Part shown: positions 1 through 11,174 of the stretch, piece by piece
Position numbering within the stretch: the stretch's first letter is position 1
Layout: the number at the start of each line of letters is the position of its first letter
Translations under genes and position numbers: made by a program
Source of the DNA: Hymenopellis radicata
Taxonomy: Eukaryota > Basidiomycota > Agaricomycetes > Agaricales > Physalacriaceae
Direction of reading: 5' to 3'
DNA: 19,424 nucleotides
NCBI GenBank assembly: GCA_015501595.1
Contig: JADNRX010000865.1
Span: 1-19,424 of the forward strand
Notes under the pieces: generated by a model
What the model was told of the DNA's origin: nothing
Databases searched by the model: none
The model's input: the letters and a program-made list of their open reading frames with translations, nothing else

Positions 1-2189
1 AAGTTAATAACTTCATTAAGGCTTAAAAACTCTTAAAGGTTAAGTCTTATTGACAACACTGTCCTTTTTAGAGGTGAAGATGCCGGGGATGAGATGGGAG
101 GGAGTTGGGGGATAAGCCTTCAGGGATGACGATAGGAAGGTGTTGACGACGGTGATGGAGGGAGGAAGAGAATGTTGGCGAGTCGATTTATGCTGCACTG
201 TATTTCACCCGATTCAAACAACGAGCATCGCCAGCTTCCTGGTACAACACATCGCCTGTGTAGACTACGCGATGAAGACGAGGTCCATCACGAGGAATAT
301 GCACAGAGAAAGGGTGATGGAGAAGACATGGCAACGAGCTGATCCTGTGCAATGTTGGGTGAACAGGATTGAGCGACAGTGTATTGAGCGGAAAAGTCAA
401 GCCTGAAAGTAGGTAACATACCAATCTTTACACCCTTTCAAGACGTGATTTCTTCCCTGTCCTCACGAGTGCCAGGCTGGACGAGTATTCCACCGGAAAG
501 CGTACGCAGCGAGGAGGATAACCGTAAGGCGCGGCAGTTGGTCGCGAACTGGGTGGCATAGGGAAAGGTCGAGGCCAGAGCACGATGCGGAGGCTTGTCT
601 TGATTCGCAGATGGTGGTTATCTGCGCAGCAGATGCGTAGATGAGAGAGTGCCTTGAGATATCCGGATAGAACTTCTGGTAATAATTAGAAGTAATGAGA
701 AATACGCCGAAGAATAACAACACGAACGCACCCTCACTTCGCGTTTTGCCCTTGAACTGTGCCCACCATGGCCATCGTTGTCGTCGTTGTCGGTGTAGCT
801 GGTAGGCGCAGTTTTCTCAAAGAACGCCCACACGAACGGGGCCATTCCAACCACCGCTTTGCAAAAAGCAATCAAGGAAGCCGAGGAACATCTCCCAGTA
901 CAAGCGCGTCCAAAGGTTGGGCCGCCGAGGAGCAGGAGTCCGATGTTGTGGTGGTAGGAAGCATACATAATGCCAAAAATGCTGGTGCGATCACCACTCA
1001 GATGATCGGACCGGATGGTTTTCGACGACTTGGACACCCTCCAGCGCGACAACGAAGACCGTTGATACCTTAAAATATTGCGGGATGCATTCCTGATGCA
1101 AGTTCAGACATTTTATTTTTTGCTCATTTTTTTTGGTCTTTATGAAGATCATACTTGCACCTGTCAGCAACTAACACTTGGTCAAGACACTATATGCAGT
1201 ACGTCGGTCCGGCCCAGGTTCATACAAATGTCAAGTATGTTTACCTAGTCCTATTCCTTCTATTTACAGCCCAATCTGTCCCATCGTTTGACGTCAATGA
1301 CGCGTTTGAACAATGCTCGGAATCCGGGTCCGTCGATCCGAACAGCACTTGATCGCTCTTCGGAATCGTCCTCTCTCTTCCACCAACCACCACCATCACC
1401 ATGGCGCCGTTCCCTCCCACCTATGCATAGTCTTTTTTTGTCGCAGCTCTGCCTTCCTCGTCTACTGGACGCCTACCGCCGTGTAAGCCCTGCCAAAGCA
1501 GGCAGCACTTTTTTATTTCAGCGCTATCAATGGAGCAAGCATCAAGCAGTGCATAGCCCCGCTGCCTCCTACAGACGAGTCGGACAAGAGTGAGGACAGG
1601 TGTCATATACACTGTCCTCCTGCAGGCGGACGGCGTCGCGGTGTGTTGTCAAGTTTTCTTTCGTATATCCATTCTTATTCTTGGCCCTTCGCAGTGCAGA
1701 TTATCATTGGTTTAACAACAGCGTCGGATACGGAGACGACATCACCACCAGCAGTCCTGCAGTCCGCCACTTTGACAACAAGCCTCGCCAACCGCGCCGC
1801 CCACCTGGTATACCTCCCACCTTCCATTGCCGCCTCGTCAACATCACGTGTATATTGGTATTTCTTCCAAGCCCCGATCGTTGCCTTTCTTCCTCTTACT
1901 ATTAGGGTGGCTCGGTCAATTCCCCACTACCTATTCCTTGTCAAGTGCCATGGGACCGTCAACCGGCGCGTATGCATCATGTTTCTTGGGTGAAGTGATA
2001 ACTCGCTACTCGATGGCGCCCTAAAATACTCTTAGCCCTGCAGGCCACAACAATATTTGCGCTGTCCAGTAAAGAAGTCAGCATCAAGCAGTACCTGGCC
2101 CGCTGCATTCCACGGACGGGCTCCGCGCGAGCGAGCTCAGGAGGATTAGATGAAGAGTTGCGGTGAGTTGTCCATTTTTGATTCCTTCG
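1..2189. other. Left flanking host DNA, no supported gene
   Basis: This is sequence outside the transposon. Short open frames occur on both strands, but I could not link any into a recognisable protein. The best candidate is on the minus strand at about 463-1052, with hydrophobic stretches around 800-960 and a possible 50-60 nt intron near 660-720. No family is recognisable and it may be chance. The rest is moderately AT-rich with no repeat array, RNA gene or clear promoter seen. Confidence 0.5.
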
Positions 2190-2197
2190 ATTTGTAG
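2190..2197. repeat. Left 8-bp target site duplication ATTTGTAG
   Basis: ATTTGTAG directly precedes the left terminal inverted repeat, and an exact direct copy directly follows the right terminal repeat at 18477-18484. An 8-bp duplication is the size I recall being reported for Zisupton-type KDZ elements, so it agrees with the transposase inside. Confidence 0.88.
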
Positions 2198-2215
2198 TAG
2201 AGCAAGGCACGAGTG
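2198..2215 (+). repeat. Left terminal inverted repeat
   Basis: TAGAGCAAGGCACGAGTG. The right end, read on the minus strand from 18476, is TAGAGCAAGGCACAAGTG. The outer 13 bp are identical and 17 of 18 match overall. Beyond this the ends diverge but keep CAAGTACTTG-type motifs. Confidence 0.88.
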
Positions 2216-2380
2216 GTAAGTACTTGCAAGTATCTGCAAGTATCGGCATCACCCGGGTGGTGCCGCACCCGGCACCTGCACACCCGGCACCTGCCACCAC
2301 CCGGGTGGTGCACGGGTGGCAAGTATGGGGTTGGCGAGGCAAGTATTTGGTGCAAGTACTTGCCTAATACTTGCCTCAAT
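2216..2380. repeat. Left subterminal array of CAAGTACTTG-type repeats and palindromes
   Basis: Repeated AAGTACTTGC, GCAAGTATC, GGCAAGTAT and TACTTGCC units lie at 2216-2247 and 2326-2376. Between them is a GC-rich core of CACCCGG repeats with a perfect 16-bp palindrome CACCACCCGGGTGGTG (2295-2310) and a 10-bp one CACCCGGGTG (2250-2259). The same motif classes recur at the right end in opposite orientation. By analogy with other DNA transposons these could be transposase binding sites, which is inference. Confidence 0.75.
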
Positions 2381-3055
2381 GCTAATATATATTTTTTGTG
2401 ATTTTTCCCAATTTATTCAAGCTCAAACGAGCCCAATGTCACTCAGAAATGACGTTGCGGACGAATATCCGTGATCGCCGAGCTGGCCGAGCGTCCCGGC
2501 ACTTGCCGGATAACGATCGATCTGCTACGATCTTGGTTCTTACCTCTTCCCACCACAGCACGACGTCGTAGTCGTGTTCGTCGGCCCCAGAAATTTTTCT
2601 GGGGCTTCTCTGACTTGTTCTGTGGGTCTTGCTTCGCTCTCCCGGTGCGGTTTGGCTTCGCGCCGTCCGCTGCGCCCTCGGATACGTTCCGGGGCGATTC
2701 TTGTGTCTGTCTTCGCGACGACGCTACCTGGCCGCGATACGGATGGCGCACACCACTGGCTGTAGTACTTTACTTATCTCCCTGGCACTAGCCAGGGCAA
2801 CCTGAATCATATTCCGTGGAGCTAGCCAGGCTCTGGACAAGACCACAGGCATACTATACTCCCTGACCCATGCAGCGCGCCAGGCAGCCGTCGGCTCTGA
2901 TGATGTAATCAGCCACGTTGGCTCACCCGCTCATCGCCATCGCGCATCCCGCTCGCTTTTACTGGCGGGCCGACCATATATAATCCAAAACAAATTAATT
3001 ACACAATTAAATATACAACAAATAACATGATAAATTGTACATATACGTACACAGC
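2381..3055. other. Left non-coding subterminal region
   Basis: No gene is supported here. Visible structure: an inverted repeat with 9-bp arms (CCCCAGAAA..TTTCTGGGG) at 2585-2604, and a 56-bp block at 2781-2836 containing the palindrome CCTGGC-N4-GCCAGG (2781-2796) and GAGCTAGCCAGGCTCTGG (2819-2836). A related block with identical 38-bp internal spacing occurs inverted at 17649-17704. A TATATAA-like stretch lies at about 2976-2984. Longer open frames at 2443-2791 on both strands show no family match by eye. Confidence 0.55.
2781..2836 (+). repeat. Left subterminal inverted block (CCTGGC-N4-GCCAGG plus CTAGCCAGG)
   Basis: This pairs in inverted orientation with 17649-17704. By hand about 42 of 56 positions match with no gaps, and the two sub-motifs have identical spacing. 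It is a conserved subterminal part of the element. Confidence 0.72.
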
Positions 3056-6000
3056 CTAAGCAACCTGATTATGCCTACGCTTACCGCCGGTGGTAGCCGG
3101 CGGCTCTCCAGACTGGGTAGCACTCGCGGCCGCCGCGCGCCTCGTCGCAGACCCTTTCCACCGCGCTTCAAACTGCTCCCGCACCGCATCTAGCCAATGT
3201 GCTTGGCGCAAAGCGTACGAGCGCCGTCCTGCCTTCAAGTCCTCGCTGCCTGGTAAATCCGCTTCGGCGCGAAGCCGCCATTGGCTAGCCAGCCAAAGCA
3301 ATGTCACGCTCACGCGCTCCATCTCCACCTTCAACAGCTTTACCTCCTCACCCCACCTCTGACAGCGCGCCCAAGATTTACACCATTCGACTCGCACCGC
3401 TACCGCACACCGCCACGTCAGCATAAACACTAATCAGTCCAACTAATCAGCTTACATTCATAGAGATACTCCTCAGTCGACGCGTCTGGAGTTCCCGCAG
3501 CAGTCCAAATCCAAGATAACTTCCGCCTACTGCCGCCGCGTGCTTCTGCCCCGTAAGAGTCGGCGTCTTCCGCATCGGCCTGAGCGGGCCTCAAGCGGCT
3601 CTCCCGCCCTGATATTCTGGCTAGGCGGCGCGCCGCTTTGGCATTGTGATCCTCGACGAACTTGCTAGAAATATCCTCCTGTGTCAACACCCTAAACTCT
3701 CCCACTCCCCCACTTCCCACCAAACTCGTCAACGCGCCTTGAGCGCAACGGTATTGAGCTGCAAACAAGTCGACTTGGTCACTGACTCGGTCGATTAGTG
3801 TGCGTGCCCTGGTTGAGCGCTTTTGCCCTGTCACGTTCTTGTCGCGAAAGCGGATAATGTGGTTCTTTGCGTGGAGTTTCAGTCGCATTTTCAGGAGGGC
3901 GCTCGAGCAATGTTCGCGCTGTAAAAGTGTCTCCATTCGGAGCAGATACGGCTTGACCATGCTATCGCGATCCTCGGCGGGTACGTCGGACGGCATCCAG
4001 AGCTTTATGTTCTCCGCCAGTACGGGCTCCCCGGCGGGGTTATCGGCTCTCAAGACCAGCTCAGAGACATTCGGCATGTGTATAGCTTGCAGCTCTCTGA
4101 ACTTCTGCAGCGATCGCAGAAGCGTCCGCCGTCTAGCTTGCACCTTGTCCGTGTCGGCTGCACTCAACTTCGCCCGCGCCTTGAGCATACTCATGATACG
4201 TAGCCTAAAGATATATAGTCAATGATTTCTTCAATTGCATCACAATCACACTTACTGTCGCCATCGTATATCCGCGCCCAAGGTAAGGAACACAGTCGCA
4301 GACTTCCGGGCATTGCGTCGCATCTTCTTCTTTTTCTTCGTTTTTCCAGAGGCGTCTGCGCCCGAATCCCCGTCTGCCTCCGCCTCTGCTGCCGCCTCCT
4401 TCTGCCGCTCTGCCTGCTCTTCTTCGTCCAGATCTGCTTCAATGGTCTTTTTGGACAAACTGGCTGTTAACGTAATTAGCGCCACTGATATCGTTCTTAA
4501 TCAACACGGACATACCACGTTCCCACGTCGAAACGTACGGATTCATAGCTTTCCTCTCCAACGTTGGCCAGTCTTCCTCTGCGTGCCATTTATGCAACGA
4601 TGACGTCCAGTCATCTTCCACGCCCTCCTCCAGACTGCTCGTTGCCTCAGCATGGCACCGAATCTGCACGGCGTACTCCTCCAATGACACTTCGAGCCTT
4701 TTGTCCAGCAGCACACCTATAAACAATGATGTAAGTCCCCCTGGTATACCATATCTGCAAAAAATGTTTACCTAGACCCATGCACTTGTCAAAGTTATGC
4801 GCGTCGATCGCCTCTTCAAGGTTCTCGTGTCGCCCGTCCTGATGCATCTCTTTTGTCGCCATTGACTTCGGGTTTAATCGAGACCAAACCCGCTCAATTC
4901 CCTCTCCATCCGTCATCGCCGCTCCCGTCTTGTAGCGAAGAGAGTGCTCCGTGGCGCATTTCTCAACATGCGTACCACCATGCCAAACCGGCAAACCGAC
5001 TCTGACTGATGGCGCCGGACGCCCCTCGCTCTCGTCGTGCTGCAAAACCTCAGGGAGCAACGGCTTGCGGTCGAGAAGATTAACTCTCCATTGACATCCA
5101 ACATCGTATGACAGCAAGATCCAGAGCAGAGTTACATATAAAATGGAAGCCCAGAAAATGTAGTCCATGTTAGCATAACTGAAAGATACATCAGTGCCGA
5201 CTCATCCATTCATTCGCGTTACGAACCGTTCCCCCTTCATCAAGTCACCGATACCCAGTGGGCGCACAAGTTCGTGGCGTGCACAGATACATCCTCCCAC
5301 TCCGGTGGCCCTGAGGCCGGTCGACATCCGCGTATCCTTCTGCATTATAGCGGCAAAACCTACACATGTATTCACCTAAGGAACAGTGTCAGTCGCTATC
5401 AACAATTCCGAGACGTACAATACGTACATCCTCCTCCGAGACGTAGTTCTTGATATGCTCAACGTAATTCTCGGTCGGGACTTGATATCCCAAGCCGTCC
5501 GCCAGAATTACATACTTCTTCCTGGCTGATTTCTTGCGCAGTCAACTACGCATGCGAAAGTTAGCATCCAATGCCAGAAACAGCATGAAAAGAAATCTAA
5601 GCCTCTGTCAGTATACCATTATAAAATCCGAACACAGATCACACGAACCGTTCCTCCGGTGATGCATTTTTCCAGTCCTCCGGTAAATTCACCCCTTCCC
5701 ATGGACACGCCCAGCATCTCACCGCCGTTGAACCCCACTTAGCGCCGGCAATTCCATCCGCTGTGTGGCCCAATCCCGAACGACGCAGGCGTTGCAAGTA
5801 CGACCATTGCCGCGACATCAGTGCGAAGGACTTGTAGCGATCCGGAACCCATTCTGTTCCGTGAGGATTAGACTTCCGTTCCAAGGCGGTGACGAAGTTC
5901 CGAACGTTCACATGCGAGATGACATTCAGCAGCCGAAACAGCTTCAACACCTCCACCGTCGCGAATGTCTGGGGCTGGATCGTCGTCGCCGGAAACCAAC

Positions 6001-7209
6001 CATCTCGCATGGCCAACTGCCAGGGACTAGCCGTGTCCGAGACATCGCAGTTGCAAAAAGAGGCGCGCAGTCTGTGAATCCCCGTCGTATGCATTACCGT
6101 TATCGACTTGGGCGGACCGGGATAAGGACATAACCCGCCTTGATGACCGATGTGCACTGTCGTTCCCATTTCCATCAAGGTCGTCTTCTCCCAGAAGCCT
6201 TTTCGCGAAAACCTCTGCTATCTGTTAGATTCCAATCAAATTACATGATTCCAAAGGACATACCTTTACGACGTGCAGAGGCATACGAGCGTGTCGCAAC
6301 AGAGAGCAAGCAACACATTCAGAAAAATCACCACACGTCTCGCAGCGTATCAACGAGTCCGTCGTAGGTCGTGCCGAATCCTCCGCGTCTGGTGACCATG
6401 TTGTCTGAAGAGCGGCGCGGCAAGACGCGCAGGCTGGCGATTGTCCAACAGACTCTCGCCGCAGAATCTCCTGCACGAACAGATCTCGCAACGGCAGCCA
6501 GTTCGCCATAGGATCGTCCTGTGGAAGCTCAGACTTTAATTACCAAAAGGAAAACAAAGGTTAAGACACTAACCGACGATGTATAACGCTTCTTGGCCGG
6601 TGTGGACTCTGTCTCATCCTCGGTCTCCACATCCTCTCCATCGGAATCCAAGGCTGTAGCTGGGGAACGGTCCTCTACGACCTCCTCCCAGTCCGGGTCG
6701 TCGTGATCACGGACTCCCTCCCAGGTGTGGTTGTCCCCCGAGAACGACTGCCAACCATCGTCGTCGTCCGGCTCACGGCGCTCCACCACCCATCCACGAG
6801 GTACAGTACTGGCCTCGACGCGTGTCCTTTTTCCTGCGCCTACCGAGGTAAAAGTGTAAACCCGGTCCAATTCCTGTCCTGGGAGAGCAGGTGTGTACGT
6901 CAAGGGCTCGTCCTCGAACTCCTCGAAGTCCTCTGCATTACGCGCCCGTCTGCCACCGCCCCGCGACGCCTGTTTCGTCCTACCGACATGGTTGCGGGCG
7001 CGTCATCCATTTCTGCTGCTGGCTGCCGGCTGGGAACTCCGCTGAGAGGACGAGGCTTGATGACTGCTCCCAGTGACGGAACTCGTCGCCTGCGTCCCTG
7101 GGTTGGCGGCGGCAACACCAGCCTCGAAAAGGCGCACTTGCTCGCGCTCAAAGGCCGTGAGCCGACGATTCCGGTTCGTCTCGATTGGCATCACCGTTTT
7201 GGTCAACAT
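3056..7209 (-). pseudogene. KDZ transposase with CxC2-type cysteine cluster, two in-frame TGA codons
   Basis: The protein would cut and move the element through an RNase H-fold nuclease. Exons read by frame: 7209-6574, 6518-6264, 6217-5649, 5602-5428, 5375-5227, 5178-4772, 4716-4516, 4463-4256, 4204-3456, 3399-3056; total 1231 codons. Start is ATG 7209. The N-terminus is basic then acidic. The CxC2-like cluster is at about residues 240-297 (CASC, CETCGDFSEC, CVAC, H..MPLH). KDZ hallmarks follow: LFLALDANFR (about 495), GLRATGVGG..CARH (about 560), KGERYANMDY (about 593), SYDVGCQW (about 618), and H..TH...C then TDGEGIERVWSRLN (about 684). The C-terminal helical region keeps the family pattern RKLSWIWT..RVEW. 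TGA codons at 7003-7005 (codon 69) and 5542-5544 (codon 507) break the frame. The second lies inside the conserved FRMRS-LRK block and cannot be spliced out sensibly. All other joins keep phase. Family certain; activity doubtful. Confidence 0.9.
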
Positions 7210-7326
7210 TGATGATCAGTCAGGTGATCATCATCAGTCAGCTTATTCGCGTCATCACAGATCTCTCTGAACTTCGAAGTTCACGATCAAAGTTCAAGAT
7301 CAACACTCTCCACCCAACCTCAACTC
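7210..7326. promoter_or_regulatory. Divergent promoter between transposase and the 610-codon gene
   Basis: Two start codons face away from each other across 117 bp. The gap holds TGATCA-N6-TGATCA (7213-7230) and a perfect 16-bp palindrome TGAACTTCGAAGTTCA (7268-7283), followed by AAAGTTCAAGATC. A GAACTTC inverted pair also occurs downstream of the HMG-like gene (17051-17074). These may be regulator binding sites. No classical TATA box is clear. Confidence 0.55.
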
Positions 7327-9734
7327 ATGGTTAACCCTACTCTGCCCGAGATGACGCTCACCGTCGAGCAACTGACGGCCGTCCACTTTATCTCCCCATA
7401 CTGGGATGCCGCCCACCGCAACGGCTACCTGAACGTCTTCCAACAGATCGTCTTTCACCAGTGGTTCCGCGACCACGACGTGACAAACGTCGAGGACCAA
7501 AACCGCTGGAAACTCGTACGCTCGCGCCATGGCCTGGCATGCCCACATTTATGATCTTCTCTTGACTTAGACCCTCATTCGTCGTTTCACTGAACACGAC
7601 TGGGCTGGTTCAGCCTGTCTCACGATTCCCCCGCCTGCACCGATTGGCCAGCATGCCACTGAGTGGCCTGCTCACACTTCCGAGGCTGCGCGGTAAACCA
7701 TCTGTTTATTCTTGGGATCGTACATCTACTGATGGACTGCATGTTATCAGGATCGTGTTTGGCCACGGCCAGCCAGACGTTCAAGCACCATCGTCGAGCT
7801 CGCCGGCGGATAGCGGACCTTCGGAACAGTACGTTTGACCCCACCCACCTCGGATATCCATCCTGATCAGAGTTTTCCCAGATAATTTTAAATACTGTAT
7901 TTTTTTTGTGTAGTCGCTCAAATACAAATCGCGCGTGCTTGTGCTTTTGTATTGTCCCACCATGGTCTTTACTGGTGTGCTCGGTCCCTACGTCGAACAC
8001 ATTCCGTGGTCGAAAGCATTGACGCATCGCAATCCCGAGATCCAATATCAGGCGCAAGAAATGCGGCGCGTCCTCCTTGGCGAAAACAGTTATAACTACC
8101 CCGCTGTGACCCGCTGGTTCGCGTCCAAACTCGTCATGCTTTCTTATGGCGTGCTTACCTCTCTTTAGGCGCGTCGAGATGATTGTTCGAAAGTGGAGAC
8201 CTCTGCGATCCCTCTATCTGCTTCAGGACGGAGCACAGAACGAAGGTAACTTCCCTTCAGTGATTCATATTGTTCTTGGCTGAGCAGACTCAAGGTGATG
8301 AGACGGGGGGTCCACCCGCTTTCGCCCTGCTGGCACACGCGGACTTTCCGGATTCTTGTGTTCCATGCGACAATGTGTTCTTCCTACACCGGGCCGTTTT
8401 GGAGTTCCTCTCCCGGCATGATTTCCATTATCTGCGCCGCATGTTCTTCGAGATGGGAATTTTTACACACGAGGATCTTGTTACAATCGCCTTGGAAATG
8501 CGTTCGGAAAAATTCCGCCGCATGTTCACATGCGCTCTCTTGCTGGAGCCGGCGGACGATGAACGACTCAAATCCGCGTTTATGAGATATGCGTCGCCGT
8601 TGCTGTTGCCTCCTGGGACCCTCAGCGAGATTCACAGGCGTCGCAGAGACAATGGCATTGAGGAGGAGTAGGCGAAGGCTGGTTCCATACTGATACATAG
8701 TTTAACGTTACCTCTTTGGTACAATGTGATCGCCCAACCTTGATTGCCAACCTTGATAACGGCTGATAACAAGTTTCCATCACGATCCAGATCAGAAGGA
8801 CCCTACCCTGATGAACCCTTCCTCTAACCACCACTGTCAATTTCATTTAGCTGGATTCCCTTTGCCCTAGACCCAGACATTCCACTCCTCAAGTTTTACG
8901 CGCGGGCCGGATTGTTTCCGAACGGCGCTGACCATGGCATTTGGTTTAGAGAACCCTACCTCGCCGGACTGTGGCGTGTATCGCTCGGCGGACACGACAT
9001 GACGACCTTCGCAGGTCCCCCACCCAACTACAAGCCCAGACGTCATGCCCAGAAGTACGTGACAGTGCCTCGTGTCGATATGCTGTTTTCATTCACGGCT
9101 AGGTCACTGGAGGAATATTTGCGGAGTGAGCGTCCCGTGTATACGTTCTGTGGACCGTTGCAGCGCGAGCCAGGTCGGTACACCTCTTTCGGCGCAATCT
9201 TGCCGCTGTTAACTGGGATTAGTCCATGCTATCACGCGCGATTACTTCAGCGATGAGGTCCCCGTGGAACTACATATCCGACAGCCTCTCCTCGGCGCCA
9301 TCGCGCGACTAGAAGGCGATTGGCTGGTCCCAGCCTTACAGGACAGCGGTATCATCAACGAGGAGGATATCAAGGTCATCCGCTCCCACCTTCATCACGC
9401 AGGGTTTCGAAAACTCTTGAGGCGGGCGCTCGGTGTCAACAGCAAGGACACCAACTGGTACCGTATTCTGCAATTGTTCGGCTGGCCTGAGGCTGCTCCT
9501 CCAGAAGGTTGATCTCATTTCTCTGTATGTCCGCCTGTCATTCATGTCGGCTTAGAATGGCAGACCTCCCACCCCATTCGCGACCGCATGGAAGATCTTA
9601 TGGAAAAACATCCTTCGGTTCGGAAAGTCTTTGAGAGTTTTGCACGATTCGACGCGGTACGCTCTGAGGCACTCTCGGCTTCGTACTCGGATCTAATGTG
9701 TGCCTTTCTGTCGACAGCGATGATGGACAGTTAG
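7327..9734 (+). CDS. Unknown 610-codon protein with duplicated helical module
   Basis: I do not recognise this protein. Exons that keep frame: 7327-7515, 7571-7692, 7751-7832, 7914-8116, 8169-8245, 8295-8667, 8851-9173, 9223-9507, 9556-9734. The result is 610 aa, ATG to TAG. Intron 8668-8850 (183 nt) is longer than the rest. Its phase fits exactly, but the gene could instead end at TAG 8669, giving 349 aa. Residues about 256-320 and 476-542 look like two copies of one module: LxxxL at the start, then F.EMGIFTHEDL against LQDSGIINEEDI, then a shared F-R-hydrophobic run and a terminal LxxF. The pattern suggests an all-helical fold. Between them is a segment rich in W, P and Y. There are no membrane segments and no catalytic motif. 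It is divergent from the transposase, so it may share its promoter. Role unknown; the model is good apart from the two splicing choices. Confidence 0.7.
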
Positions 9735-10305
9735 TTTATATTTTTACATTTGGCAGTACCTCCTCTCTTTTTTTTTTATGACAAGTTGCTTTCAAAGAAA
9801 TATCGACGTGGACCGAAAAGTTAGTGTGTTTGTCAGCCTCAATGGCACAGCGGTGGTGTTGTCTGTCCTTAGCTCCATCTCCACTGTGCCATCCAAAGGC
9901 GGGTTCGTACCCCGCTGAGGTCATCTGTCGAGTCGAACTGTAATTTTTTTGTACTTGACGTCTTGGTTCTCTTTGCAACGTTTACGAGGTCCTTGTCACT
10001 TGGACTCTTGATGCCTCGCCTCACAAAGGTTTCAACTCGTTCAGCTAAGGCGGACTGGGACAGGGTACAGTCTATTAGAGTCGTATTAATCAAAGACTGG
10101 TCACGGTCCGGTAATAGTCGGTTAAAGTCGGGTTATGGCCAGGTTACCGTAGGGTAAAGGTAGGTAAAAGTCGTGTTAAAGTGTGACCATTTGTAGCTGA
10201 AAGGCTGATCCCACATACGGTTATTGCCAGCTATCGATCTTCTTTTCGTACCCTCACGTCACTTCGTACGTCGTGCGCCTGCTTCATCCACTGTCATTGG
10301 TTTCC
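9735..10305. other. Intergenic region with T-runs and GGTTA-type repeats
   Basis: No gene is supported. A run of about ten T at 9768-9778 follows the upstream gene. A degenerate short repeat cluster (GGTTA/GGGTA/GGTAA) covers about 10109-10180, shortly upstream of the next ATG. Open frames here are short and unrecognised. Confidence 0.45.
10109..10180 (+). repeat. Degenerate GGTTA/GGGTA short repeats
   Basis: The motif recurs at irregular 7-12 nt steps: GGTAA, GGTTAAAG, GGGTTA, GGTTACC, GGGTAAAGG, AGGTAAAAG, TGTTAAAG, often preceded by AGTCG. It lies about 125 bp upstream of ATG 10306 and may be promoter elements or a decayed microsatellite. Confidence 0.45.
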
Positions 10306-11041
10306 ATGGCGCGTCCGCGCTTGCACCACACACCCGAAGAAAAGCTTGCGGCGGCAGCTGCCAAACGTCAACGCTACGAGAGCAAGTACGAGAACCTTCA
10401 TTTTATCTCTCACGTTTAACTGAACTGGCGTCAAGCCATAAAGCAGCCATCTCGGCTAGGAGGAAGGATAGATATGCCGCGCGCAAGGCTCGCCAGTTGG
10501 TACAAGAGGTCGAGCAGGTCGACGAGGCGGCGGCGGCGGTCCGCATTGCAGAGTGAGTCTTCTATTCGAGCAGCCATGTCTACATGAGTGGTATCATACT
10601 TATCTCGATTCTAATTACTACTCTCTTAGGGAACAGGATAATCTGAGAGACATTATCCACATGCAAAATGCAAAGCTCTGGAACCTCACCGAGGGCAGCG
10701 ATCGTGACTACGCATTCAAATGCGCTGTACGGACCCGCGCCGCCGAAGATGGTCAGAAATACATCGAACGGATTATCGCGAAAGTCAAGGACATCCGGCG
10801 TCCCCTCTGGGCCGCGTGCCGTGGGCTCAAGACACTCAAGCTTACAGAAGGCGATTCTTGGCAGTTCGCTCATGCCATTCATCGCCGTTTCAATGTCCTT
10901 CTTGATTATCTGGAGGACATTCGGAAGCACGACAAGGCTGGGAGTCTTAGTGAATCCATCGACGACTTGGAATTGGCTTGCACACAGGGTTTGATTTGGA
11001 CGGTTTGTTGGATGACGACGATACGTAGGTCGGAGGAGTAG
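10306..11041 (+). CDS. Small basic/helical protein, unknown function
   Basis: Exons 10306-10385, 10436-10552 and 10630-11041 join in phase to 202 aa. The N-terminus (MARPRLHHTPEEKLAAAAAK) and following RRKDRYAARKARQ make a basic, alanine-rich helix reminiscent of a DNA-binding basic region. An acidic stretch (QEVEQVDEAAAAVRIAEE) continues the helix. The C-terminal half (about 85-185) is alpha-helical in character with spaced W, L and R. I recall similar HHTPEEK-type N-termini in mushroom hypothetical proteins near transposons, but cannot name a family. An alternative short intron (about 10950-10987) would give a different tail rich in aspartate. It lies between the large unknown gene and the CxC2 fragment on the same strand. 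A DNA-binding accessory role is only inference. Confidence 0.7.
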
Positions 11042-11174
11042 ATGTTCCATTTGGTCGTGCCGATGTGTCGTTTTTTTTCGAAATGTAACTTGCCCCATAT
11101 AGCCTGATTAACCTTTTCGTGCCCGAACCTTAAAAAGAATGGTGCTGAGTCTGATTTGAAACCTATCCAACGCG

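Noticed and set aside
463..1052. Minus-strand candidate gene in the left flank with hydrophobic segments.
   Set aside because: No recognised family, uncertain start and splice sites; kept only as a remark in the flank entry.
2443..2791. Overlapping open frames of about 100 codons on both strands near the left end.
   Set aside because: No motif, and the region is shared subterminal repeat DNA of the transposon.
4439..4520. Apparent frameshift in the transposase after the NPYVSTWER segment.
   Set aside because: A 52-nt intron at 4464-4515 (donor GTATGT, acceptor AACAG) restores the frame exactly, so no mutation is needed.
6218..6263. Possible one-base insertion in transposase exon 3 relative to the second CxC2 copy (extra A near 6210).
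   Set aside because: Using the acceptor four bases downstream (GATAG instead of AACAG) keeps the frame, so the change is not clearly disabling.
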